This document shows positions 1 through 9,574 of a DNA stretch of 37,547 nucleotides, piece after piece. Below the pieces are notes generated by a model. It did not search any database, was not told the DNA's origin, and saw nothing but the letters and a program-made list of their open reading frames with translations. Source of the stretch: Candidatus Poseidonia sp. (GTDB taxonomy: Archaea; Thermoplasmatota; Poseidoniia; Poseidoniales; Poseidoniaceae). The DNA is taken from positions 1 to 37,547 of the forward strand of contig JAUREJ010000017.1 of NCBI GenBank assembly GCA_030827475.1, given 5' to 3'. The position numbers and the translations under genes are program-made. Within the stretch, counting starts at the first letter, position 1. Each line of letters begins with the position of its first letter.

Positions 1-781
1 TGCGCTGCCGCATGCCCTCCCTCGACACGTTGAGCTTACCCAGAGCGTCCGCTTCCAACCCGTCAACACCTGCTTGGTAGAGCACGAGTTCGGGCGCAAA
101 GGCCATGCAGATGTCCAGCGCCCTGCGAACGGTGGCCAAGTAGACCTCATCGCCAGATTCAGGCGGCACGGGCAGGTCGTGGTCGCTCACGGATTTCCGA
201 AAGGGGAAGTTGGTCGAGCAGTGAACGGAAATGGTGCAGACCCGGTCCTCCTCGTGGAGGATGGTGGCGGTCCCGTCGCCCTGATGCACGTCCAAATCCA
301 AAATCGCCACCCGTTTGACACCGAGGTTTTCAACGGCGTGCAATGCACAAACGGCGAGGTCGTTGAAGACGCAGTAGCCCGAGCCGAAGTCTCGGTGAGC
401 ATGGTGCGTTCCCCCCGCCATGTTCCCGGAGATGCCACCGTGGACGAGGGCGTGTTCCATCGCTTCGACCGCCCCGCCCATCAGCACTTGGGTTCGCTCG
501 ATCATGGCCGGCGTCCACGGAGTCAGCCCGATTCGCTTTTCTTCCTTTTCCGTCAATTCACCGGCGAGAAAACGGTCGACGTAAGCCGCATCGTGGGCGA
601 GCAGCAAACGTTCCCGAGCGATGGCGTTTGGCGTATGAACAGCGATGCGCCCGTTCGCCTCGGAACCTTTCAATCGGTCGAGAAGCAAGCGATATCGGTC
701 GCGGGGAAAGCGCGCCTCGGGGTGGATGCCGTCGGTGTAGAGAGGATGGTACCACAGCGCGAACGTCCGTGGCGTGCTCAT
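1..781 (-). CDS. Histone deacetylase family protein (AcuC/HDAC fold), 3' end cut off by the window
   Basis: An open frame of 260 codons starts at ATG 779-781 (MSTPRTFALWYHP) and runs off the left edge. It shows the arginase/deacetylase fold signature: a catalytic His pair in GGTHHAHRDFGSGYC (H126, H127), the zinc-binding stretch ILDLDVHQGDG (D164, H166) and the third zinc ligand in YQAGVD (D240). The family's catalytic Tyr (GGGY motif) should lie in the missing part. These enzymes remove acetyl groups from protein lysines or small amides. In archaea the target could be chromatin proteins or acetylated polyamines, but nothing here identifies it. The gene lies 78 nt downstream of the Lhr helicase on the same strand and is probably co-transcribed. 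The fold is certain; the substrate is unknown. Confidence 0.92.
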   Translation of the reverse strand, partial: MSTPRTFALWYHPLYTDGIHPEARFPRDRYRLLLDRLKGSEANGRIAVHTPNAIARERLLLAHDAAYVDRFLAGELTEKEEKRIGLTPWTPAMIERTQVLMGGAVEAMEHALVHGGISGNMAGGTHHAHRDFGSGYCVFNDLAVCALHAVENLGVKRVAILDLDVHQGDGTATILHEEDRVCTISVHCSTNFPFRKSVSDHDLPVPPESGDEVYLATVRRALDICMAFAPELVLYQAGVDGLEADALGKLNVSREGMRQR

Positions 782-859
782 GCAGCAACCTGCCTCGTCC
801 GGCGAATAAAGCCCTGTCTTCGCTGCAGTCGTCGAACCTGAGCGGCGCTCTCTCGGCCG

Positions 860-3800
860 TTACCAAAAGCGCCTCGTGCGAGCGTACTCCACCTCTGCGA
901 GATGAATGGCGTGAAGCAAGCCCTCCTCGTTCCCCGGCATCACCTTCACCAAGAGACGATTGGCCGTTGCTTCACCGATGCCCCGGCCCATCAAACACAG
1001 GATGGCTTCCAAACCTCGATTGGCCACCAAATCGGCGTTCTTCATCATCCTGTCCTGGTCCTTCACGTCCTCGGATTTCACCCATTTCTCCAACATTTCC
1101 TGAAGCCCTTCGCGAGCGCACGCCAACCGGTTCCCCCCGCATTTCAAGCAGAAACCCGGCTTTTCCATGTCCAAGAAGCGTGCGACGCGGAAGCGTCGTA
1201 CGCCATGACATCGTAGACAACACAGAACGGCTCGTTCGTTGGTCAAGCGCAGTTTGAGCCGTTCACGAATCGCGGCGTTGTCCCAATTCGGAAGCAGCAT
1301 TTGGTTTTGGGTGGTGTTGGACATCCCCAGCGGGCCTTGCGCCGTCACTTCGATGGAAAGAACACCCGATTGAAGCCCGTGAAGCACGTCGCCCGCACCC
1401 TTGACATCCATCCGCTCGTGAAAGAGTTTGGAGAGCACCTCTTCCATCACCACGGTCCCCTTGTATTTTCGCAGCAGGGCTTGGAGGTTGATGCGGCGTG
1501 GGTCAACCCCGTGGCGCAACACACCGAAAATTTTGGCTACCTGAGCAAAGCGCCAACGAACCTGTCGGGAATTGGGCACCGTGATGCTGAGCACGTGTTC
1601 TATCGCATCTGGTGGGGTCTCGAGCAACCACGCCATGATGTCCTCGGGGCGGACGTCCGCACTTTGCAGGGCGACGCGTGTCGGTTCAACCACCAAACGC
1701 CCCCATTTGCCGGATTTGGTAGAAGCCATGGCGAGCAAAAAATGACCCAAGGCTTCGTTGATTTTTGAACCCTGACAGCTGTTTAACACCAGCGCATCGT
1801 CCCGCTCCTCGATCGTGAAATGACGGTCGGTGGGCAGCGCCCCCGTCGCATCCAAGTGGTCGGCGATTTGTTCGGCAAGCATGCTTCGCGCTTCGGCGTC
1901 AAGCGGAAAATCCGCAAGCGTGAGATGTCGCTCAGGAACCAAACCCCTCGGGTCCAGGCTTACCGGTTCTGCCTTGGGAAGCAACCCCAAATCTTGGGCG
2001 ACAGCGTGGCGAAGGTACCCGACTTCACGGGCAACGCTTTCGGGAACGGGCGGCAATTCACCCAACCAATGCGGGGCTGCCCCGCTGTCTTTGACGGGAG
2101 CCACCAAGAGTTCGGATTGTTCAGGGTCGGCATCGACGATGAGCCACGTTCGTCCGGCGATAACAAAGCGTCGTGGGGTGCCGTCGTCATCCTCGCCCGA
2201 ATCGTTGAGGCTGAGAACAAAGGCTTCATCGACGTTGCCCAGGCTCTGCCGAGTTACGGCGTCACGGACACGGTACGAGCGTTTGTCCGGGATCATTGAC
2301 AGGTGGTTGGAGACCCAATCACGGGTGCGCCCAGCACTCGAGAACCATCCGTTCGCAAACCTCCGGGGCACGTCCACCGTTCGCTCGGTGTAGAGCCGCG
2401 GTATCTCCTCATCGGCCGTTGAATAAAGCGGTAGGTCTTCAGGCAAGGTTTCGCCCTGTTCTGCGGCGCGTTCCCGAGCAAGCGCATAGACCGCCTTGGG
2501 CCATCGGAACCAAGGCACTTCGCTCGGCTTGGGCGTAAAGCGGACGATCCAATGCTCGGCCAAGACCTGCAAAACGGCTTCCGTATCGGTTCTCTCCCAA
2601 CCCTCAAATTGAGACGTGTTGGCCAACAAGGCCGTGGCTTCGTCGATGCTCACCGCTTTGAAGGCGTGAACCATCAACACCAATTGGTTCGCTGCGATGG
2701 TGAAGGGGCGTTTGCGCCACTCCACGGGCTCAATTTGACCCGCCATCGCCCGCCGGGCCACGACGGCCGATTCCAACAGATGGTCCGTGTCCCAAGTGAC
2801 CACGTGACCTCGGCCTACACCCCCGAGCCGATGGTCGGCTCGTCCGACGCGTTGGAGCATGCGGTCAACGGATTTTGGTGAATGCAATTGGATAATTTTT
2901 CGGATGCTGCCCACATCAATGCCAAGTTCCAGACTTGACGTGCACACCAATCCGGACAAGGTCCCGTTGCGAAGATCGTCCTCCATTTGCTGTCGCGTCT
3001 CAGCGGCAAGCGAACCGTGATGCACACCGAACTTGAGGTCGGGGGCCATGCTCTGAAGCCGGGTGGTGAGCGTTTCAGCCTCGCTCCGGCTGTTGACAAA
3101 GAGCAGGCACGGCGGCTCTTTTCGCAGCAAATCGCACAAATGCCGGTAAGCTGCGTGTTGTTTCGGAGAAGGGAGCGACATCTCAGCGTAGGCGATTTCG
3201 TCCTCGGGCAGGGCCGTTGGCGATTCAACGCTGAGTTCGGTCATTCGGTCACCGGTGGTGATGAGCGGCGTTGCGTTTCGGGACGAAAGCCACGCGGCGA
3301 CCTCGTCGGGGTTGCCCACCGTGGCTGACAGGCCCAAGCGCTGAACAGCACGCCCGGTTAACGCTTCCAAGCGGGACAAACCGACGCTGAGTTGCCACCC
3401 GCGCTCGGAGGCAGCGAGGTCGTGAACTTCGTCGACAACAACGGCTTGCACGGTGCTCAACATCGCCCGGAGGTTCTTCCCGGTGAACATCAACTGGAAT
3501 GTTTCGGGCGTGATGACGAGCAAATTCGGAGGTCGACGCGTCTGTTTTGCACGTTGGGCTTGTGGGGTGTCACCGTGGCGCACGTCCACCTTGAGACCGA
3601 CAGCAGAAGCCAATTCACGAAGCCGGCGGTCGACATCGCGGTTCAGCGCACGAAGAGGCGTGATGTATAGGATGGACAACGAAGGCCATTCATGCTCAAG
3701 ACACCGGTGGAAGAGCGGAAGAATCCCCGCCATGGTCTTTCCTGAACCGGTAGGAGCCACGACGACATGATCGGTGCCTTGGACGATTTGAGGAAGCACG

Positions 3801-3886
3801 TTCTCTTGAACAGGCGTGGCGTTCCAGCCCTTCTCCTCCAGAGCAGTCGCCAGCAGGGGATGAAGGCGGGAAAATACGCGCGACAT
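860..3886 (-). CDS. Lhr-type superfamily 2 DEAD/DEAH helicase
   Basis: This 1008-residue protein has Walker A APTGSGKT (44-51), Walker B DEVHD (152-156), motif III SAT (187-189), and helicase C-terminal motifs around SSLELGIDVG and QRVGRADHR. Long C-terminal regions follow, as in the Lhr family. Near residues 886-925 a four-cysteine cluster (CLRCHG followed by CLKCGG) should bind zinc. Lhr proteins are 3'-5' ATP-dependent DNA or RNA:DNA helicases linked to repair and replication stress in archaea. The start at 3886 is supported by a purine-rich Shine-Dalgarno stretch (GGAGGGGAGAG) directly upstream. The gene lies 76 nt after the large surface-protein gene and before the deacetylase, all on the same strand. 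The Lhr assignment is firm; which archaeal subgroup it belongs to is not decided. Confidence 0.93.
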   Translation of the reverse strand: MSRVFSRLHPLLATALEEKGWNATPVQENVLPQIVQGTDHVVVAPTGSGKTMAGILPLFHRCLEHEWPSLSILYITPLRALNRDVDRRLRELASAVGLKVDVRHGDTPQAQRAKQTRRPPNLLVITPETFQLMFTGKNLRAMLSTVQAVVVDEVHDLAASERGWQLSVGLSRLEALTGRAVQRLGLSATVGNPDEVAAWLSSRNATPLITTGDRMTELSVESPTALPEDEIAYAEMSLPSPKQHAAYRHLCDLLRKEPPCLLFVNSRSEAETLTTRLQSMAPDLKFGVHHGSLAAETRQQMEDDLRNGTLSGLVCTSSLELGIDVGSIRKIIQLHSPKSVDRMLQRVGRADHRLGGVGRGHVVTWDTDHLLESAVVARRAMAGQIEPVEWRKRPFTIAANQLVLMVHAFKAVSIDEATALLANTSQFEGWERTDTEAVLQVLAEHWIVRFTPKPSEVPWFRWPKAVYALARERAAEQGETLPEDLPLYSTADEEIPRLYTERTVDVPRRFANGWFSSAGRTRDWVSNHLSMIPDKRSYRVRDAVTRQSLGNVDEAFVLSLNDSGEDDDGTPRRFVIAGRTWLIVDADPEQSELLVAPVKDSGAAPHWLGELPPVPESVAREVGYLRHAVAQDLGLLPKAEPVSLDPRGLVPERHLTLADFPLDAEARSMLAEQIADHLDATGALPTDRHFTIEERDDALVLNSCQGSKINEALGHFLLAMASTKSGKWGRLVVEPTRVALQSADVRPEDIMAWLLETPPDAIEHVLSITVPNSRQVRWRFAQVAKIFGVLRHGVDPRRINLQALLRKYKGTVVMEEVLSKLFHERMDVKGAGDVLHGLQSGVLSIEVTAQGPLGMSNTTQNQMLLPNWDNAAIRERLKLRLTNERAVLCCLRCHGVRRFRVARFLDMEKPGFCLKCGGNRLACAREGLQEMLEKWVKSEDVKDQDRMMKNADLVANRGLEAILCLMGRGIGEATANRLLVKVMPGNEEGLLHAIHLAEVEYARTRRFW

Positions 3887-3962
3887 ACTCTCCCCTCCCC
3901 CTTGGAAGGGCTTTCCTCACCGCATTTGAGCGTTTGGCTTTCGGCTTGATGGCTGCGCGACG

Positions 3963-6900
3963 TCAATCGTCGTCGTCGTCATCGTCATCGTCGTCCTCAT
4001 CGTCACCTTCCCATTCGGACTCGTCCTCATCGAAGGCACCCTCACCAAAGTCGATGGAGGTCTTTGTGGCAACGGTGAACACAATCGACAAGGTGAGAAT
4101 GCTGAGGAAGGCGAAGAGCCAAGCGAGCGGTTGTTCGCGAACCGAGTCAAACCACCCAAGATATTGGGCATAAGCGATGGTCACGGTGTGCTCGGCGGTG
4201 TTGTCGTCGTCGTTGGCTTCGGGAATCTCGTTTTCTGCGTCAACGACCACACGAATGCGGTCCACGTCCTCAGAATCCCATGTCGTGTAAACGGGGAACG
4301 TTTCGCCTGCATCGATGCCGACCACTCGAGCAACGTGGAACGGTTTATTGCTGTCACCTGCATAAAAGGCGACTTTGAATTGGGCCGTGGTGCTTCCACC
4401 TGCGTTGAAGATGTCCGCACGGATGTCGATCTTTGCACCCGGGGCGATGTGGTCATCGCTTAACACGATGTTTCGGATTTGAAGTTCGGGACCAACAGCG
4501 CCAAGGCGAACCCATTGACGCTCAAAGTCGGTGTCGTCCGACGCCAACTCTGGAATCGGGCTGGCCTCGGAGTTGGAAACGAGCGGGAATTGGTTGCCCG
4601 CAGCGTCGTAGCCTGTGACATAGAAGCCAACGAAATCGCCCTCCTTGGGCAAGATGGTGCCCTCTGCGGTGATGTCGACAACGCCGGTCCACTTCACGGT
4701 CTGGCCGTCCTGCTGCATGCCGAGCAGCGTGGAGCCTGCACCGATGGTCATGGTTCGGGTCGCATCCCGCATGACCCAGTGAACAATTTGCTTGGAGCCG
4801 GTCAAATCAGCGTCTTCGGTTCCTTGGAATTCCACGACGACTTGCGTAAGGTCATTGCTTGCGGATATATCGATAACGTTGAGCGGCGCCACACGGCGTG
4901 TGACACGAGGCGCAGCATCGTCAACGATGACCTGAAGGGTGGTGGAAACAAGCATTCCCGTCATGTCTTCGCCTCGACCGGGGATGTTCGTAATTGAGAT
5001 CAGGCAGGTCCTCGAAGGGGACGATTGGAGGGTTGAGGCCGAGGAGAGGGGAACCTCAACAGCGTACTCACCATCGGCGGTCAGCGAACCGTCGGACCAC
5101 AATTTCTCACCGTCAAAGACCTCCACAAGAATGCCGAGGTCTCGAGGTGCAGGGGTTTGGCTGCCTTCGTAGACCACGCGACCGCTAAACGCCAATCGGT
5201 CGTCCTTACGAACACGGCTCCCGTCGGCCACTGGGCCCGTGCGGGGCTCGCTCACGTCTTCGACCGTGAAGTCCGTTGGGGACAACATCAGATCGTTCTC
5301 CACGCGGAAGGTGTGTTCCAAGAGCAGAATGCGGGACGGGTCTGAACTGCCCAATTCCTTGTACATCAGGGCCACATCGCCCATCTCTTCATCCGGCCAA
5401 TCCCAACTGAACTTGAAATTGAACTCAAGCAGAATCCAAGGCAGACCGGATTCGTTGGTGGTCTGCGTCATCTTGCTGGTGGGCGAGAGGTGGATGTAAG
5501 GTGAATCGGACCAGAAGGTGTTGTTGACACCCGAATAGGATATTCTCTGAGCGTCTCGAGCGGGGTTGGGTCCTTCAAAGTCAAAGACGAGAGCGATGAA
5601 TTCGAAGTCGATGGCGGTGTTCGCGTCAATGAAGCCGAGGCTGATGGTTTGTGGCATTCCAGCATAGACAGCATCGTTGTCTTCGTGACCCAACCACTCA
5701 AGACCGGTGAAGATGGCTGAGGAGTCCTTGCGAGTACGGAAGGTGGCGTCGTCGTAAAGGAACCCTTCTGCGGATTCAAACATCATGATCTCTTCGTCGT
5801 CGTTAAGGACTTTGAAGTGGAGCGGGTTTCCAGCCTCGTCTCCACCGTCCCAGAAGTATGAAACGCGACCCATGTTTGGATTGCGTGACGTATCGATGCT
5901 GGTGATGAACCATTTTGATTTCGCTTGCGTGTTGTTGCGAACGATCTTGCTGGCGTATTCCTCTGGGTCTGCTTCTCCGTTGCGGTTTGCATCGTGGTCG
6001 GCCTCAACCCAATAATTCAGTTCAAGTTCCATCGGATGACCAACTTTGTCCTCAACGAGCACCTGGATGGACTGTTCATTGGACGCAGCTTCGTAGGCAT
6101 CGTCCAACGGCGAGACGACCATTCGCTCGGGATGCGTGGCATCCACACGATAGGTCCGGCGCCATTCGGCGTTGGGTTGTTGGACGTGGTCAGGGTTGCG
6201 TTCGTTGTAGGTCTGCACTTCGTAGGTCAAACCAGCAGGAACGTCGATGGTAGGGAGGTCAATGGAGATGAAATAGGACCCGTTGTTGTTCGTTGTATCA
6301 CGGGCCGTTTGCTCAACATAACCGTTGCGAGAGACGCGAACGTCAAAGGCGCTGTCCTTGGGGGCGTCGTCGGTATCCTGGAACCACATCGCTCCAACAA
6401 AGTGGATTTGTTCTCCTGCAGCAACCCAGGAATTGTCGGGGAGGTCCTGCGAAGTCACCTCACCGTCGTTGTCTCGGACGTTGAGCCACCCAAGGCCAAA
6501 GGAACGGTTCACGCGGAGGCCGTTTTCCGACATCAACGGAAGGGGAGCAAATCCGGAAGCCCCGGTGTCATCAAGGCATCCGGTGCGGAACCGGACGTTT
6601 TCTTGGTCGGGCATTTCACTGGTCACGAAGAACTTCCAGTGAATCTCCAAGATGCCGTTGCTCTCCACTGAATAGGACGTGGGGTCAACCTCAATGTATT
6701 GAGCAGGGTCGTTGGGATCTGGGAAAATGTCCCCGTACTGCCATGAAAGTGTGGGCCAGTTGGCCATCGAGTTGGTCATCAACGTCAACTCTGCGCTGAC
6801 AATGCTGGTGGCTTCTTCACCGATGATGTGCCGGGTCACCACCTCGTAAGGCGTGATGCGTTCGTGGAGCACTTCGCCTTCGGGAATGGTGATGTCAAGG

Positions 6901-9026
6901 TTCACCGTTTGCATGGTGTAGGTGATTTCAAAGGACTCAAGAACCAAGACGCCCGGCGATTCAGAGGTCAGGTTGATCGGAATCTCCGCGACACCCGAAC
7001 CCTGGTCGGGGATCGCGTCGTTCAACTTGTCGAGAATGGTGTTGCCGCTTTGTTGGGTGGTCACCGTGATGGGGCCGATGAGGGCTCCGCTCTGAGGTGA
7101 ACGTTTCCATGCGCTCAGGCCGTTGATGGTGATTCCAGGTTGGTCCGGTGCATTTGAATGCAGGGCGATCGACAAGCCGGTCAGTGAAGGCGTGTACCCC
7201 GATGACGAGGTTGACAGCATGATGCGGACGCAGAAATAGTAGGAACTGCCCGTCATCGGTTGGGTTTGGTTCGGCGAGGTGAACTGCACCACACCGGTGC
7301 TCCCCGAATTGCAAGATGTGCTCGATGAGTAGCCGATGTTGACCTGCACGGAAGTAGCGGCTGGTCCCGTCTCGGTCCAGTTGACCGTCGCGGCCACGAC
7401 GCTCTTTGTTCCGCTCCCGACGTATTGGTAAGCGTAGTAATACCCACTGCTTTGGTAATTGGTGGTGTAACTGAGGACGACATCGCCCAAAACCGGAGTT
7501 TTTGAGCTGGTCCCGTTCAGCGTTGCCCGCCAAAGGATGTAAGAGCCAGCGCTCGAGAACACGACCTTTTGACCGACAGAGGCACTTTGCCAAGTCGTTC
7601 CGCCGTCGTTGGAAACATCGACGTCGATGCTGGTGCCGGTGGGGACCGAACCGAAGATGGCGTCGACGTTGATGGTGTCAATGGCTCGGGTGGACGAGAT
7701 GGTTTGACCCACGACGGTTTGGCTGGTAACGGAGGATGAGCGAACGTCAAAGTGCGAGCCGTCGCCGTAGATGTGTACCTTGCGGGCGCCTTGAGTGCAG
7801 TACGCCGTGCTGGCGTAATGGCAAGAAAAGTACACCTTGTGGTCTTCGGTGTCAACGAGCCCGTAGTGGCCTCCGCCAGGCATGGTGCGCTCACCTTGCG
7901 AAGTCAGCAGACCGTTCTGCATCGAGTAATGGTAGTGGACGCTCTTGAAGTCGGTGTTGTAGTAGTAAATGTTGTAGGTCACGCTCGGTATGCTGACAGA
8001 GAGACCTGCCCCATAGTCGGCGTAATAGGAGGTGGACGTCATCAGCCAAGTGTTGGTGACGACCGTTGGAGAGGCCGGGTTGACCTCCCGGAGATAGTGA
8101 TTCTGGGCTTGTGTATCGTAGACCGCGACATACATCTTGCCGGTGTTGTCGTCGAAGTCAACCCCTGAGATGTAGTTTGGATATTGATAGTTGTAATTGG
8201 ATTGACACGACCAAAGGACGGAAGTCCCAGCGGCGTTCCAGTCCACGTCCCACTTGTTGACGGAGTAATATGACCAGTGTGCGGTGTAAACATAGCCCCC
8301 GTAAACGTCTGCGTCGTGGATGCTGTAAATGGCCGACGAACCGCAGTTTCCGGTGTTGTAGGACGCCGTACCAAGGTATGCGCCAGTGCTCGGGTTCACT
8401 CGAAGAATCGTCGGGATGCTCGATACCGAGGTGCTCGTGTACCGCATGATGTGGATCTCGGACGCGTTGATGGGGACCACTATGCCAGTGTAGGTCCAAG
8501 GTGCAGATGAACTCACGGCGAGATCGGTGTATTTCTTGGTTGGACTGACATAGCCCTGATCGCTCAATGCAACGAACTCACCGGTCGTGTTGAGGTGAGC
8601 GTTTCCAAGAGAACTGACGTCGTTTGAGGATTGAAAGCGAGCCATGACTTCGGTGGGGTTGCCTTTCAGGTAAACCGTTTGACCGGACACATCCAAGTTT
8701 TCACGGTAAGTGGTTTGGAAGGGCGAGGGGGCGAGACCGCTCGAGCCCTGCACCCTTGAGTCGCCCTCTCCGCCGTAATGGTCGTTGGACGTGAAGTTGG
8801 TGTAGGCCGTTGAACTCGCATCGCCTCGGAGATTAAACGTCGCCGATGTGACTTCCGCTCCGTACGGAATGGTCACCATGCCGGCGGACCCTTCCCCTTT
8901 CTGAGAAAAGGTGTGGGAGTACGAGGTGGTGCCGTCTTTGAACTGTGTTTCCGTGGTGGCCGCACCGGCCAAAGGCGAAAGCACGGAGAGGAGGAAAACC
9001 GATACGAGAAAAAGTGCACGATGCAT
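3963..9026 (-). CDS. Giant secreted surface protein, C-terminal CARDB-like domain, membrane anchor and poly-Asp tail
   Basis: The protein has about 1687 residues. A signal peptide (MHRALFLVSVFLLSVLSPLAGA) opens it. The ATG at 9024-9026 is preferred over the in-frame GTG at 9033-9035 because GGTGG lies 5 nt upstream of it. The body is Ser/Thr/Asn/Tyr-rich beta-sheet sequence with few recognisable modules. One stretch (about nt 5955-6010, DANRNGEADPEE) looks like a calcium-binding EF-hand or thrombospondin-3 loop. Counting from the upstream GTG, residues 1516-1621 resemble a CARDB adhesion domain (DIFNAGGSTTAQF, then ENEIPEANDDDNTAEH). A transmembrane helix spans about 1636-1657, followed by an acidic tail ending in ten consecutive Asp. 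The protein should be exported by Sec and anchored with most of its mass outside. Its ligand is unknown. A role in adhesion or the cell surface is inferred from the architecture only. Confidence 0.9.
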   Translation of the reverse strand: MHRALFLVSVFLLSVLSPLAGAATTETQFKDGTTSYSHTFSQKGEGSAGMVTIPYGAEVTSATFNLRGDASSTAYTNFTSNDHYGGEGDSRVQGSSGLAPSPFQTTYRENLDVSGQTVYLKGNPTEVMARFQSSNDVSSLGNAHLNTTGEFVALSDQGYVSPTKKYTDLAVSSSAPWTYTGIVVPINASEIHIMRYTSTSVSSIPTILRVNPSTGAYLGTASYNTGNCGSSAIYSIHDADVYGGYVYTAHWSYYSVNKWDVDWNAAGTSVLWSCQSNYNYQYPNYISGVDFDDNTGKMYVAVYDTQAQNHYLREVNPASPTVVTNTWLMTSTSYYADYGAGLSVSIPSVTYNIYYYNTDFKSVHYHYSMQNGLLTSQGERTMPGGGHYGLVDTEDHKVYFSCHYASTAYCTQGARKVHIYGDGSHFDVRSSSVTSQTVVGQTISSTRAIDTINVDAIFGSVPTGTSIDVDVSNDGGTTWQSASVGQKVVFSSAGSYILWRATLNGTSSKTPVLGDVVLSYTTNYQSSGYYYAYQYVGSGTKSVVAATVNWTETGPAATSVQVNIGYSSSTSCNSGSTGVVQFTSPNQTQPMTGSSYYFCVRIMLSTSSSGYTPSLTGLSIALHSNAPDQPGITINGLSAWKRSPQSGALIGPITVTTQQSGNTILDKLNDAIPDQGSGVAEIPINLTSESPGVLVLESFEITYTMQTVNLDITIPEGEVLHERITPYEVVTRHIIGEEATSIVSAELTLMTNSMANWPTLSWQYGDIFPDPNDPAQYIEVDPTSYSVESNGILEIHWKFFVTSEMPDQENVRFRTGCLDDTGASGFAPLPLMSENGLRVNRSFGLGWLNVRDNDGEVTSQDLPDNSWVAAGEQIHFVGAMWFQDTDDAPKDSAFDVRVSRNGYVEQTARDTTNNNGSYFISIDLPTIDVPAGLTYEVQTYNERNPDHVQQPNAEWRRTYRVDATHPERMVVSPLDDAYEAASNEQSIQVLVEDKVGHPMELELNYWVEADHDANRNGEADPEEYASKIVRNNTQAKSKWFITSIDTSRNPNMGRVSYFWDGGDEAGNPLHFKVLNDDEEIMMFESAEGFLYDDATFRTRKDSSAIFTGLEWLGHEDNDAVYAGMPQTISLGFIDANTAIDFEFIALVFDFEGPNPARDAQRISYSGVNNTFWSDSPYIHLSPTSKMTQTTNESGLPWILLEFNFKFSWDWPDEEMGDVALMYKELGSSDPSRILLLEHTFRVENDLMLSPTDFTVEDVSEPRTGPVADGSRVRKDDRLAFSGRVVYEGSQTPAPRDLGILVEVFDGEKLWSDGSLTADGEYAVEVPLSSASTLQSSPSRTCLISITNIPGRGEDMTGMLVSTTLQVIVDDAAPRVTRRVAPLNVIDISASNDLTQVVVEFQGTEDADLTGSKQIVHWVMRDATRTMTIGAGSTLLGMQQDGQTVKWTGVVDITAEGTILPKEGDFVGFYVTGYDAAGNQFPLVSNSEASPIPELASDDTDFERQWVRLGAVGPELQIRNIVLSDDHIAPGAKIDIRADIFNAGGSTTAQFKVAFYAGDSNKPFHVARVVGIDAGETFPVYTTWDSEDVDRIRVVVDAENEIPEANDDDNTAEHTVTIAYAQYLGWFDSVREQPLAWLFAFLSILTLSIVFTVATKTSIDFGEGAFDEDESEWEGDDEDDDDDDDDDD
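3966..4004 (-). repeat. Trinucleotide (GAY)n tract encoding the poly-Asp C-terminus
   Basis: On the minus strand, the last codons before the TGA of the giant surface protein are an almost pure run of GAC/GAT. They give ten consecutive Asp, preceded by Glu and two Asp. On the plus strand this appears as a GTC/ATC run. Such a tract can change length by replication slippage without shifting the frame. Confidence 0.85.
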
Positions 9027-9157
9027 GTTAGCCACCCGCTATCATTACGAGAGCCCACATCACATTTGAATGATGCCCTCTCTGGACGATTTTCATTCTC
9101 GTGCATCATTCCCAAAAATGCGAGCATTGAAGGCAGGTTCCGATATCGGTTGGACAG

Positions 9158-9559
9158 GTGAGCATCGTGAGCGAAACGACCTCTTTCTTGGGCCGCTGGT
9201 GGGCAAAACAACACGGACGACAATACGCCATCACCGCGATTGCATCGGGAGCCAGCGGCATCCTCCTCGTCCTTTGCGCCTACCAATTGATGTTTCTTCA
9301 AGACCATCCCGAATGGCAGGAATTCACCGGAGCAGCCATCGCAGGCGCCGTTCTCACGCTGATTCTTTTCTTGGTGGCCTTCCCCGAATTTCTTCGCTTT
9401 AAAGGCCACGTCGCCACCCTCGAGGAGCTGAAAGCGATCCAATCAACTTCGGAGTTGAGGAGGCGCAAGGCCGACGGCGTCTTGGCCGCAGAAGCGCTTG
9501 GTGCTGGCCATTTGGAACAATGGAACGCATTCCTTGAAAGCAAAGGCCTGCGACGTTGA
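9158..9559 (+). CDS. Small two-helix membrane protein of unknown function
   Basis: The protein has 133 residues and starts at GTG 9158 (MSIVSETTSFLGRWW); a second GTG at 9167 is an alternative start. Two hydrophobic helices lie at about residues 24-47 and 57-80. A soluble charged C-terminus of about 50 residues (ATLEELKAIQSTSELRRRKADG) follows, probably helical and cytoplasmic. I recognise no family. The gene ends 15 nt before the signal peptidase on the same strand, so the two are likely co-transcribed. It is divergent from the giant surface protein across about 130 nt. The context suggests envelope or export work, but that is inference. Confidence 0.75.
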   Translation: MSIVSETTSFLGRWWAKQHGRQYAITAIASGASGILLVLCAYQLMFLQDHPEWQEFTGAAIAGAVLTLILFLVAFPEFLRFKGHVATLEELKAIQSTSELRRRKADGVLAAEALGAGHLEQWNAFLESKGLRR

Positions 9560-9574
9560 ACCGGGGCCACCTCG

